The position numbers were made by a program, and so were the translations under genes. Below are positions 1-7,156 of a DNA stretch of 64,000 bases, piece by piece. The stretch's first letter is position 1, and each line of letters begins with the position of its first letter. Source of the DNA: Clostridium punense (GTDB lineage: Bacteria > Bacillota > Clostridia > Clostridiales > Clostridiaceae); assembly GCF_017874425.1 (NCBI RefSeq), contig NZ_JAGGLL010000004.1, positions 167,380-231,379 of the forward strand. The letters run 5' to 3'. Below the pieces are notes generated by a model. It had not been told where the DNA came from, ran no database searches, and saw only the letters and a list, made by a program, of their open reading frames with translations.

Positions 1-1
1 A

Positions 2-112
2 GTTGCTACAAGATATGTTCATGGACCAAATTGCTTTGTTAATATGAAGGATACTGAAGGATCTATAGAGCTTCTAAGTAAGTATGTAAATAGGGAGTTC
101 AAATTTGAATAA
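2..112 (+). CDS. C-terminal end of an M42-family-like aminopeptidase (partial)
   Basis: An open frame enters from the left edge and gives 36 residues ending in TAA. The remnant starts VATRYVHGPN and continues with a K-D-x-E-x-x-I-E-L-L segment. M42 glutamyl aminopeptidases/endoglucanase-like peptidases end with a P-T-R-Y-x-H-x-P...D-x-x-x-x-I-x-L-L block in which the His is a metal ligand, and this fits. The rest of the gene lies outside the window, so the assignment rests only on this tail. A strong terminator follows about 100 bp downstream. Confidence 0.55.
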   Translation, partial: VATRYVHGPNCFVNMKDTEGSIELLSKYVNREFKFE

Positions 113-213
113 AATAATATAAAAGAGTACAAGGACTAAGTGGGTATTATAACAACTTTGTGAACTATGGAAAATAGTTAAAAATCCTCAAAATCAATCC
201 GGTGTAACATGTA

Positions 214-254
214 AAAATAGAAGTTAAGGTAAACTTAACTTCTATTTTATTTTT
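214..254 (+). terminator. Intrinsic terminator after the partial peptidase gene
   Basis: A perfect 15-bp stem (AAAATAGAAGTTAAG at 214-228 with its complement at 234-248) has a 5-nt loop and is followed by a T-rich tail. Confidence 0.8.
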
Positions 255-401
255 GTGGAAAAATTATGAGATTTAGTCATAACTATAAAACGAGTTTAAT
301 ATTATTATAGTATAGAAAAGGATTGCATTAAATCATTAGGTTAAAAGTAAGGACTAAGATACTTTTATTATATACTTAGAGTGTTTTTGGTTTTATAACA
401 A

Positions 402-415
402 TGCAAACGAAAGCA
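402..415. promoter_or_regulatory. Candidate CcpA (cre-like) site upstream of the cstA operon
   Basis: TGCAAACGAAAGCA matches 11 of 14 positions of the Bacillus cre consensus (TGWAANCGNTNWCA), with the central CG kept. cstA-type genes are known carbon-regulated genes, so a cre here makes sense, but the match is imperfect and CcpA control is inference. The rest of 255-548 holds this site, the hairpin at 441-487 and no gene that I can see. Confidence 0.3.
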
Positions 416-440
416 TAAATTAAAACAGTAAAATTACGAA

Positions 441-487
441 GGAATAAATGCCCTTAAATTAATGGGTGTTTACTCCTTTTTTATTTT
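441..487 (+). terminator. Terminator-like hairpin (possible attenuator) ahead of the cstA operon
   Basis: GGAATAAATGCCC (441-453) pairs with GGGTGTTTACTCC (464-476), with one mismatch and G-T wobbles, and is followed by a run of T. It lies between the upstream leader and the gene at 549. It could end a short leader transcript (attenuation) or be a plain terminator of an unseen RNA. Confidence 0.5.
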
Positions 488-548
488 TTATAATTATAAT
501 TCAAATTTATCGTTCATAAACAATATAACTTATAGCTAGGAGGATTTT

Positions 549-1049
549 ATGAAAAAGGACTACTACTTAAATTTATTAAATGAAAGATTTCAGAAGCACT
601 TTCAAATAAAGAATAACCAATTGATTATGGGAAAAACCTTTGATATTTATGCTAAATATAGTGAAGTTACAGGTAGAACCTTTGTAACACAGAAGGATAT
701 TATAGATAAGTTTGAGGTAAATGAGCATTGTTTTATTAAAGTTTTAGATGGTGTGAATTTAGAGACTATACATGGATTTACAGAGTTTTTAAAACAATTA
801 ACAGTAAGTTTTGTAAAACCTCACAGAGAACATAGAAGTACAAACCTAACTGGAGTCATAGTAAGTGAGAAACCTATAACTAAGGATATTGAAATTTTTG
901 TAACTAAGTTTAAATACAGTAGGTACTATAAACTTTATTTACAAGGCTATAGTGATGTTAGGCTAGTAGTTGTAGATTTACACAATAAAACTACAATAAC
1001 GAATAGAAAAGGAGAGGATGTTAAAAAGGTGTATCTACCTACACCTTAA
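549..1049 (+). CDS. Hypothetical protein, 166 aa, first gene of the cstA operon
   Basis: I do not recognise this family with certainty. The 166-residue product is soluble-looking, rich in Lys, Tyr and Val, with no signal peptide, membrane segment or clear catalytic motif. Its C-terminal half (about 85-165) reads as alternating beta strands. The start follows a strong GGAGG site 6-7 nt upstream. It ends 25 bp before cstA with no terminator between, so the two genes are probably co-transcribed, and it may be a cytosolic accessory or unrelated passenger of the CstA transporter. Confidence 0.6.
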   Translation: MKKDYYLNLLNERFQKHFQIKNNQLIMGKTFDIYAKYSEVTGRTFVTQKDIIDKFEVNEHCFIKVLDGVNLETIHGFTEFLKQLTVSFVKPHREHRSTNLTGVIVSEKPITKDIEIFVTKFKYSRYYKLYLQGYSDVRLVVVDLHNKTTITNRKGEDVKKVYLPTP

Positions 1050-1074
1050 TATAATTTTATAAGGAGGCAATTAT

Positions 1075-2688
1075 ATGAATTCATTACTACTTATTCTTGG
1101 GGCAGTTGTAATTTTTCTATTGGCCTATGTTACTTACGGCGCTTGGCTTGCTAAGGAGTGGGGAATAGACCTAAATAGAAAAACACCAGCTCACACAAAG
1201 TATGACAATGTGGATTATGTACCTGCAGATGCTAAAGTGCTTTTGGGGCACCACTTTTCTTCTATTGCTGGAGCAGGACCTATTACGGGACCTATCTTAG
1301 CTTCTATCTTTGGATGGTTACCAGTATATTTATGGATAGTTATTGGAAGCGTTTTTGTAGGTGGAGTTCATGACTTTGGGTCTTTATTTGCATCAATAAG
1401 ACACGAAGGAAAATCTATCGGAGAAATAATTCGAACAACTTTAGGAACAAAAGGGAAGAAATTGTTTAATATTTTTGCATGGGCAACGTTAATTCTAGTG
1501 GTTGCTGCTTTTACAGACATCTGTGCCTCAACTTTTGCTTATGATCCTAATAATTTAACTGGAGCACAGGCAGGAACCGCATCTATTTTATTTATATTCT
1601 TAGCAATGTTATTTGGATTCTTTGTATACAGAAAAGGAGCTAAGCTTAGTCTTGCTACAATAGTCGGTGTTGCACTACTATTTTTCTGTGTTTGGATTGG
1701 TTATGAGTATCCATTTGTAAAACTTTCAAAAATGGGATGGAATATTGTACTTATTATTTATATTACTTTAGCCTCCATATTACCAGTTTGGATATTGTTA
1801 CAACCTAGAGATTATTTATGCTCCTTCTTACTATATGCAATGCTTGCAGGTGGATTAGTTGGTATTTTTATTACTCATCCAACTATGGAGATTCCAGCAT
1901 TTGTTGGATTTACAGTTAAAAATCAGACTTTATTCCCATTCTTATTTGTTACTGTTGCTTGTGGAGCAGTTTCAGGATTCCATGCACTTGTAGGTTCAGG
2001 CACTTCTTCTAAGCAACTAAATAAAGAAGGAGATGCTAAGTTTGTAGGCTATGGAGCTATGCTTATAGAGGGAATTGTAGCTGTTATAGCACTTATTGCA
2101 GTTGGGTATGTAGCAAAGGCAGAGGGTACACCAGCTAATATATTTGCAAATGGACTAGCTCACTTTATGAATAGTTTTGGACTTTCAGTAGAAGTTGGAA
2201 AAGTTTTTGTTATTTTAGCTTTCTCAGCCTTTGCATTAACAAGTTTAGATACAGCTACTAGAATTGGTAGATATATATTCCAAGAATTCTTTGATGAGGC
2301 GTCAGAGGGAACAAAGAAAATAGGTCAAAATATATATGTATCTACCATAGTTACTGTGGCAGCTTCCTGTGCTATATTAGTATATGGATACTCGAAAATA
2401 TGGCCAATTTTTGGCTCAGCGAACCAATTGCTGGCAGCACTTGCATTACTAGCATTAACTTCTTGGTTTGTGAGCATGGGGAAAAAGACTTCAATGGTTC
2501 TAGTGCCTATGATATTAATGTTCTGTGTAACTCTTTCTGCATTAGCATTATTAATTAAGCAATATATATTTGGAGCAACAACCAATTTTATCTTAGGAAT
2601 ATTTGCAATAGTATTATTTGTGCTAGCTATTATACTTTTGATAGAAGCCTACAATGTATTTATTAAAAAAAAGATTGTTAAAAAATAA
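1075..2688 (+). CDS. cstA: Carbon starvation protein CstA-type peptide/pyruvate transporter
   Basis: This 537-residue polytopic membrane protein has the CstA family hallmarks: an N-terminal helix, then K-x-L-x-G-H-H-F-S-S-I-A-G-A-G-P-I-x-G-P around residues 55-75, and many further hydrophobic helices. Family members take up peptides or pyruvate when preferred carbon is exhausted. It is shorter than the roughly 700-residue E. coli CstA but normal for the Firmicutes short form. A GGAGG site lies just before the ATG. It is the second gene of a two-gene unit starting at 549, and the terminator at 2711 closes it. The upstream cre-like site suggests carbon control (inference). The precise substrate cannot be read from sequence. 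Confidence 0.9.
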   Translation: MNSLLLILGAVVIFLLAYVTYGAWLAKEWGIDLNRKTPAHTKYDNVDYVPADAKVLLGHHFSSIAGAGPITGPILASIFGWLPVYLWIVIGSVFVGGVHDFGSLFASIRHEGKSIGEIIRTTLGTKGKKLFNIFAWATLILVVAAFTDICASTFAYDPNNLTGAQAGTASILFIFLAMLFGFFVYRKGAKLSLATIVGVALLFFCVWIGYEYPFVKLSKMGWNIVLIIYITLASILPVWILLQPRDYLCSFLLYAMLAGGLVGIFITHPTMEIPAFVGFTVKNQTLFPFLFVTVACGAVSGFHALVGSGTSSKQLNKEGDAKFVGYGAMLIEGIVAVIALIAVGYVAKAEGTPANIFANGLAHFMNSFGLSVEVGKVFVILAFSAFALTSLDTATRIGRYIFQEFFDEASEGTKKIGQNIYVSTIVTVAASCAILVYGYSKIWPIFGSANQLLAALALLALTSWFVSMGKKTSMVLVPMILMFCVTLSALALLIKQYIFGATTNFILGIFAIVLFVLAIILLIEAYNVFIKKKIVKK

Positions 2689-2710
2689 TAAAACTTATTA
2701 TTAAAATCTA

Positions 2711-2754
2711 GCCCCATATTTCTTGAATTAAGAAATATGGGGCTTAGGTTTTTG
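2711..2754 (+). terminator. Intrinsic terminator of the cstA operon
   Basis: A perfect 14-bp stem GCCCCATATTTCTT / AAGAAATATGGGGC with a 5-nt loop, followed by a T-rich tail. Confidence 0.85.
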
Positions 2755-2791
2755 TACAATATAATTATAAAACTTAAATTAAATGAACTTA

Positions 2792-2830
2792 TTTAATTCT
2801 TTAAGCTTTTGGAAGTACCAAAGAATTAAA
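2792..2830 (-). terminator. Possible terminator of the M29 aminopeptidase gene
   Basis: TTTAATTCTTT (2792-2802) pairs with AAAGAATTAAA (2820-2830), with an inner TTGG/CCAA arm. It lies 59 bp beyond the stop codon of the minus-strand gene. There is no clear U-run on the minus strand, so efficiency is doubtful. Confidence 0.35.
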
Positions 2831-2888
2831 AGTAAAACTCATTAAGGATAATTAATCTAAGCATTTGTAAAATAATCATATTAAAAAA

Positions 2889-4118
2889 TTAAAATGCCCA
2901 GTTACCATTTTGGAATACATAAGATTCATTTCCAGCTTCATCAATTCCTATAATTGATAGATCTTCAGTTCCAATCATGAAATCCACGTGAGCTAGAGAA
3001 TAGTTTCCACCAGCCTTTTCAAGTTCTTCCTCACTCATTTTTTCTCCATCTTTTATACAAAGAGAATAAGCTCTTCCTATGGCTAAATGACAAGAAGCAT
3101 TTTCATCATATAGAGTGTTGTAGAAAATAATGCCACTATTAGAAATTGGTGAGTTATAAGGAACTAGTGCTACTTCTCCAAGATAATGAGAACCTTCATC
3201 AGTTCCTACAAGATGCTTCAATGTATCATATCCTGTTTCAGCAGTAAAGTCCACAATTCTTCCATCTTTAAAAGTAATAGAAAAATTATCAATTAAATTT
3301 CCACCATAATTAAGTGGTTTAGAACTATAAACTATACCATTAACTCCAGTTTTTTTAGGCATAGAAAATACTTCTTCAGTAGGCATGTTTGCAATAAACT
3401 CTACTCCACGCTCATTATTTTCTGCTCCACCAACCCAAAGATGATTTTCAGGAAGTTCTAGATGAAGATCAGTTCCTTTTAAGTTTTTAAAATGAAGTGC
3501 TTTGAAGTTTTTACCATTTAAATAATCCATTTTTTCTTTTAAATTCTTTTTATGGTTTTCCCAAGCTAGAACTGGATCTTCTTGATCTACTCTAACTATT
3601 TTAAATATTGCATCCCAAAGTTTTTCAATTGATTCCTCAGAAGAAACTCCAGGGAATACTTTAGATGCCCATCCCTCAGTAGGAATGGATACTATAGACC
3701 AAGAGTTTTGATTGCTCATAAGTCTTGCGTTAAATTGCTTAAGTGCCATGGAACGAGTTTTTTGAGATTTTGCGATTCTATCTGGATTAACATCCTTTAA
3801 TAACTCAGGATTAGATGCAGAAATGCTTAAGAAGCCTGCACCTTGCTCTGCATAATGCATATAGGAATCTATCTGCCATTGTGGCATAGTTTCAAATATC
3901 TCATCGGGACCTTTCATAAATCTGATTTTTGCAGATTGTTCATCACCCCAATGAACTATAACTTCTTTTGCTCCAGCATCATAGGCCTCTTCCATAATCA
4001 TTCTTGTAAAAGGAGCACACTCAATAGGAGACATGATAACAAGTATTTGATTCTTTTGAAGATTAATACCAGTTTTCACAGCTAAAGTTGCATACTTCTT
4101 TAAAAAGTCTTTATTCAT
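2889..4118 (-). CDS. Aminopeptidase of the M29 (AmpS/PepS, aminopeptidase T) family
   Basis: The 409-residue cytosolic enzyme matches the usual length and layout of thermophilic-type M29 metallo-aminopeptidases: an N-terminal Y-A-x-L-A-V-x-x-G-x-N-L segment, and a C-terminal half carrying the His, Glu and Asp metal ligands (for example G-S-H-Y-L-G-E-V-A-L-V-P near 305-315, N-x-x-C-H-L-A-I-G near 340, and H-V-D-F-M-I-G-T near 378). It would remove N-terminal residues from peptides using two metal ions and could process peptides brought in by CstA, though the two genes are convergent and not one operon. It appears to be a single-gene unit. Confidence 0.9.
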   Translation of the reverse strand: MNKDFLKKYATLAVKTGINLQKNQILVIMSPIECAPFTRMIMEEAYDAGAKEVIVHWGDEQSAKIRFMKGPDEIFETMPQWQIDSYMHYAEQGAGFLSISASNPELLKDVNPDRIAKSQKTRSMALKQFNARLMSNQNSWSIVSIPTEGWASKVFPGVSSEESIEKLWDAIFKIVRVDQEDPVLAWENHKKNLKEKMDYLNGKNFKALHFKNLKGTDLHLELPENHLWVGGAENNERGVEFIANMPTEEVFSMPKKTGVNGIVYSSKPLNYGGNLIDNFSITFKDGRIVDFTAETGYDTLKHLVGTDEGSHYLGEVALVPYNSPISNSGIIFYNTLYDENASCHLAIGRAYSLCIKDGEKMSEEELEKAGGNYSLAHVDFMIGTEDLSIIGIDEAGNESYVFQNGNWAF

Positions 4119-4229
4119 AAATTACACCTGCTTTCTATGTAATGCTTTACCATTATATTTTCACATATATTTGAAATTTTTACTATATAATTTATTAAAT
4201 AAATTTTAAAAAAATAACAAAAAATAGTA

Positions 4230-4295
4230 TTGAAATTATAATAAATAGTGTATAATATAAACAAGGTATCACATAGTTATTAAAACTATGTGATA
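4230..4295 (+). promoter_or_regulatory. Promoter and operator-like inverted repeat of the hemolysin III gene
   Basis: TTGAAA (4230-4235) and TATAAT (4251-4256), 15 bp apart, resemble a sigma-A promoter with a short spacer. Eleven bases downstream of the -10 lies a perfect 12-bp inverted repeat, TATCACATAGTT (4267-4278) with its complement at 4284-4295 and a 5-nt centre. It sits at or just after the expected transcription start, the place of a repressor operator, and would also form a 5' hairpin in the mRNA. The regulator is unknown. Confidence 0.5.
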
Positions 4296-4324
4296 AAGTT
4301 ATGTTAAATGGAGGTTGTAGTAAT

Positions 4325-4978
4325 ATGAAAAAATTTAGAGAACCAGTTAGTGGTTTCACACACTTATTTGGAGCAGTTGTTTCCTTAGTGGGGCTTGTAG
4401 CCCTATTGTACAAACAACTAACCATGGGGAAGTATACTAGCTTTAGCATTTTTGCTACTTTAGTTTTTGGATTAAGTTTAGTATTTCTTTATACAGCAAG
4501 TTGTACTTATCATCTAGTAGTTTCAAAAGAAGGAGTAATAAGATTCTTAAGAAAACTAGATCATTCTATGATTTTTATACTTATTGCAGGTACTTATACT
4601 CCTATATGTTTAATAGCTTTAGAATCCTACTGGAGATGGGGGATTTTCTTTACAATTTGGACTTTAGCCATACTTGGTATAATATTTAAGTTCTTATGGA
4701 TTGATTGTCCATCTTGGCTATCTGCTACTTTATATGTAGGAATGGGATGGCTAGCTATAATTGCATTCTCTCCTTTATTAAGAGCCATCGGAGCTGCAGG
4801 GGTTAAATATTTACTGCTTGGAGGAATTTTATATACTGTTGGTGCTGTATTTTATTGTTTGGAGAAAAATGGTACAAAAAGAACTTTTGGAGCTCATGAA
4901 ATCTTTCATATTTTTGTGCTATTAGGGAGCTTAAGTCACTATTGGCTAGTTTTCAAATATATTTTAACTTTAGCATAA
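4325..4978 (+). CDS. Hemolysin III / YqfA family (PAQR-like) membrane protein
   Basis: The 217-residue protein has about seven hydrophobic helices and the family signature: E-x-V-S-G-x-T-H-L-x-G-A near residues 5-16, S-x-x-Y-H near 60, K-L-D-H-S-M-I-F-I-L-I-A-G-T-Y-T-P near 76-92, and a C-terminal H-E-I-F-H...L-G-S-L-S-H block. The conserved His residues are a putative metal (zinc) site shared with PAQR receptors and ceramidases. The name is historical, and hemolysis is not demonstrated for most members. I chose the ATG at 4325 rather than 4301 because GGAGG lies about 10 nt before it and the protein then starts at the usual M-K-K-x-R-E-P. It stands alone behind the operator at 4267-4295. Confidence 0.85.
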   Translation: MKKFREPVSGFTHLFGAVVSLVGLVALLYKQLTMGKYTSFSIFATLVFGLSLVFLYTASCTYHLVVSKEGVIRFLRKLDHSMIFILIAGTYTPICLIALESYWRWGIFFTIWTLAILGIIFKFLWIDCPSWLSATLYVGMGWLAIIAFSPLLRAIGAAGVKYLLLGGILYTVGAVFYCLEKNGTKRTFGAHEIFHIFVLLGSLSHYWLVFKYILTLA

Positions 4979-5029
4979 GAGACCCTGTTAGAAAAACTAT
5001 TTTAATATATAATAAAAACTTATATTAAT

Positions 5030-5080
5030 GAAAAGAGAGGTGAATTAATTTCTTATATAAACTCATCTCTCTTTTCCCTT
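5030..5080 (+). terminator. Hairpin terminator after the hemolysin III gene
   Basis: GAAAAGAGAGGTGA (5030-5043) pairs with TCATCTCTCTTTTC (5063-5076) with one G-T wobble. The downstream tract is mixed C/T, so termination may be only partial. Confidence 0.55.
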
Positions 5081-5182
5081 TCTGTTTTCTTAAAAAACTT
5101 AATGTGGTTTGTTAAAATAACTTCTAGTAAATTTTATAAATACAAAATTGCTCCATGCACAAGTAGAAAAATTAAAGGTAAC

Positions 5183-5338
5183 ATGGAAAAAATACATTAT
5201 AATCCATTGAAAAAGAGCAGGAAAAGAAGTATAATGAAATTAGTAAATTTTGTGAAGTTTTTAGTTCATATTTTTAAAATAATAATTTATCATATATATA
5301 ATAGATACTTGTGGACCTTTTATGGTCTTTTTTTATAA
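5183..5338 (+). CDS. Doubtful small basic/hydrophobic ORF, 51 aa
   Basis: This stretch (about 540 bp between genes) contains an ORF starting at ATG 5183 with AAAGG about 5 nt upstream. The product begins with a Lys/Arg-rich stretch and then a hydrophobic Val/Phe/Ile segment, a layout seen in small membrane peptides. A short hairpin (GGACC...GGTC, 5313-5327) followed by seven T overlaps the ORF's end and could be its terminator. There is no homology that I recognise and no convincing promoter, so it may be chance. Confidence 0.2.
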   Translation: MEKIHYNPLKKSRKRSIMKLVNFVKFLVHIFKIIIYHIYNRYLWTFYGLFL

Positions 5339-5519
5339 CCTTTTATCATTTTAAGTGGAATAACTTTGACTATTATTTAGTAGGAATAAGAATGTAAGTA
5401 TATAATTTGTTAAATATTGAAATTTTTCGCTTATAATATTATAAAATATGGAAACTCTATTTATGAAGTTATTATTTTTCTTGCATTAAGAAAGTATTAC
5501 AGTTATAGGAGGACATTTT

Positions 5520-5711
5520 ATGGAGCAATTAGATGACAAATTAGTGGAACTTGCTAAACGTATAGAAGAAGTTAGAGAGATATTAAATGAAGCTTGCATA
5601 ACTTCAGAAGATGAAGAGAAAACACTTTTTATTAGTCAACTTTTAGATGATTTAATTGTGGAATACTTTAAAGTAGTGCAAGAAGATAGAGATAAACTAA
5701 AGAGTGAATAA
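5520..5711 (+). CDS. Spo0E-like sporulation regulatory protein (Spo0A-P phosphatase family), 63 aa
   Basis: This is a short all-helical protein of the size and layout of Spo0E-family aspartyl-phosphate phosphatases: a first helix I-E-E-V-R-E-I-L-N-E-A (about 15-25), a turn, and a second helix S-Q-L-L-D-D-L-I-V-E-Y (about 39-49). The latter matches the family motif S-Q-E-L-D except that Glu is replaced by Leu. Members dephosphorylate Spo0A-P and so restrain sporulation. The changed motif makes activity uncertain. A strong AGGAGG site precedes the ATG. It has its own terminator and lies back to back with the ytfJ spore gene. The assignment is by motif and length only. Confidence 0.65.
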   Translation: MEQLDDKLVELAKRIEEVREILNEACITSEDEEKTLFISQLLDDLIVEYFKVVQEDRDKLKSE

Positions 5712-5734
5712 TGACAAAATAGATTAACAAATGT

Positions 5735-5782
5735 AAATCCCATGCCAAAGTAAATTTAGCATGGGCTTTGTTTTAGTTTTTT
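5735..5782 (+). terminator. Intrinsic terminator after the Spo0E-like gene
   Basis: CCCATGC (5739-5745) pairs with GCATGGG (5759-5765), flanked by AAA/TTT pairs, with T-rich sequence after it. It reaches into the end of the convergent ytfJ gene. Confidence 0.7.
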
Positions 5783-6273
5783 TGATTAGATGAATTCTGT
5801 TTGTTTGCTGAACCTTGTGCTTTGTTTTGTGAAGAACCACTTCCTTCACTACCTTGTTGACCTTGTTGTGATCCTTGACCATTGCCTTGGTTCATCATTC
5901 CACCACCAGAAAAACTTTGACTTAAGCTAGAAACAGCCTCTGGAAGTTTGTTCATTAATTGTTCCATATTACTCTTTTCATTAACAGGAAGCATTGATAC
6001 TGAATCATTTTCAATAACCACAACTGCACTTGTTGTTACTCTAGCGCCTAATCCTACACCATTTGTAGCATTATTAGCATTATTTGATCCGCTATTTTGC
6101 AGCTTAGTTGACATACCTGTGCTACCATAGCCCATAGTTACTGACATAACAGGAACTAAGGTTTTGTTTCCTACTGAAAGAGGGTTTCCTAGTACTGTAT
6201 CTGTGCTGACAAAATCATGAAGATCAGTAAATAAAGTATCCATGTTATTTGTAAATGATGTATTTTCGTTCAT
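5773..6273 (-). CDS. ytfJ: Spore protein YtfJ/GerW family
   Basis: The 166-residue protein matches the GerW/YtfJ family: a D-x-L-F-x-D-L-H-D-F-V...V-L-G-N-P-L opening, a V-P-V-x-S-V-T-M-G-Y-G-S-T-G core, a G-x-G-L-G-A-R-V-T-x-S-A-V-V-V-I segment, and a low-complexity Gln/Ser/Asn/Gly tail after about residue 120. In Bacillus the protein is made in the forespore and affects germination. It sits 14 bp behind the ytfI-like gene with an AGGAGG site in the gap, which matches the conserved ytfI-ytfJ order. The start is supported by that site. Confidence 0.9.
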   Translation of the reverse strand: MNENTSFTNNMDTLFTDLHDFVSTDTVLGNPLSVGNKTLVPVMSVTMGYGSTGMSTKLQNSGSNNANNATNGVGLGARVTTSAVVVIENDSVSMLPVNEKSNMEQLMNKLPEAVSSLSQSFSGGGMMNQGNGQGSQQGQQGSEGSGSSQNKAQGSANKQNSSNQKN

Positions 6274-6287
6274 ATCAATTTCCTCCT

Positions 6288-6845
6288 TTATTTAGCCCCT
6301 TGTAAAACAGGGGATAGTGAACTCTGATTTTTATAGTTTAATAATATTTTCAGAGTAGGTATTGATCTAAAGGTTCCCATGGCATATATTTTTCCGTAAT
6401 CATAATCTGTATTAAAGTCAGCATTATTGCTAAGCTCTACACCTTGTATATGGTCACAGACTAATTCTGTAGCTCCAAAAATCATACCAGTAATGGATGG
6501 ATCTACAAAACCATAAGAAGCATTTATTTTTAAAAATGAAGGATTTAAACTTTTTACAAGTTTAAAATAATTTGAAAAGCTTCCATTTTTACCTTCTAAA
6601 CTTTTACTTAATATTTTAAAATTAAATACATACACATTAATGGTAGTTGTATCATCATTTTTGTTAATTGTGGATTTAAGTAAAGAGTTCATCCAGCGAA
6701 TAATTAGTTGAAAATTTTTAGGTTCCTCAAAATTATAGTTAAAAAATGCTTTTATTGGAACTAGTATTAACAATACTGAAAACAAAATTAAAATAGTAGC
6801 TAAAATCCATATTAAAAATAAAAGAAAGATAGTTAAAATGTACAT
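6288..6845 (-). CDS. ytfI: DUF2953 (YtfI-like) protein, partner of YtfJ
   Basis: The 185-residue protein begins with one strongly hydrophobic helix (about 1-32) and continues as a soluble domain, as in the DUF2953 family. The family is found next to ytfJ in spore formers and is thought to be forespore expressed. No enzymatic motif is visible. The symbol is given by synteny and family, and the biochemical role is unknown. It is the first gene of the minus-strand pair. Confidence 0.75.
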   Translation of the reverse strand: MYILTIFLLFLIWILATILILFSVLLILVPIKAFFNYNFEEPKNFQLIIRWMNSLLKSTINKNDDTTTINVYVFNFKILSKSLEGKNGSFSNYFKLVKSLNPSFLKINASYGFVDPSITGMIFGATELVCDHIQGVELSNNADFNTDYDYGKIYAMGTFRSIPTLKILLNYKNQSSLSPVLQGAK

Positions 6846-6940
6846 AATAACATCTCCATTGCATAATTAATGTGATACGAAACATGCTTCATAGTTATTA
6901 TGGCTCTAAATGTAAAAAGTATTAGATGTAAATTATAGAT

Positions 6941-6963
6941 AAGTTATCATAACTTAATATAAT
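6941..6963 (+). promoter_or_regulatory. Palindrome overlapping a -10-like box
   Basis: AAGTTATCATAACTT (6941-6955) is a perfect 7+1+7 palindrome placed three bases before TATAAT (6958-6963), so it would lie between -35 and -10 of a plus-strand promoter. It could be the operator of the doubtful ORF at 6982 or of an unannotated RNA. The 6846-7156 gap otherwise holds only the terminator. Confidence 0.35.
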
Positions 6964-6981
6964 TGTAAGAGAGCAGATTAT

Positions 6982-7137
6982 ATGTATTTAAGTAACAAAA
7001 AATTGGGTAAGATTGTAATTAAAATTAAACTTGTATATTTAGGTTGGAATTTAGATAGGTTTAGTAGAAGTTTGTTAGAGGTAGTAAAAATAACATGCTT
7101 CAAGATAAAAAACAAGAAATCTACCCTGAAAGGATAA
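6982..7137 (+). CDS. Doubtful small basic ORF, 51 aa
   Basis: ATG at 6982 opens a 51-residue Lys-rich ORF (start MYLSNKKLGKIVIKIK, end STLKG). A palindrome with a -10 box lies about 20 bp before it, and its last codons run into the hairpin at 7109-7149, which could end transcription from both sides. The ribosome site is weak (AAGAGAG). I recognise no family. It may be a real small gene or chance. Confidence 0.25.
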   Translation: MYLSNKKLGKIVIKIKLVYLGWNLDRFSRSLLEVVKITCFKIKNKKSTLKG

Positions 7138-7149
7138 ATTTCTTGTTTT
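7107..7149 (-). terminator. Intrinsic terminator of the nucleobase permease gene
   Basis: AAAACAAGAAAT (7109-7120) pairs with ATTTCTTGTTTT (7138-7149). On the minus strand the stem is followed by a T-run, as expected for the permease gene ending at 7157. Confidence 0.75.
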
Positions 7150-7156
7150 GAAAATT

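Noticed and set aside
2325..2585. Minus-strand ORF of 86 codons inside cstA
   Set aside because: It is a shadow of the well-supported membrane protein gene, with no ribosome site or family resemblance.
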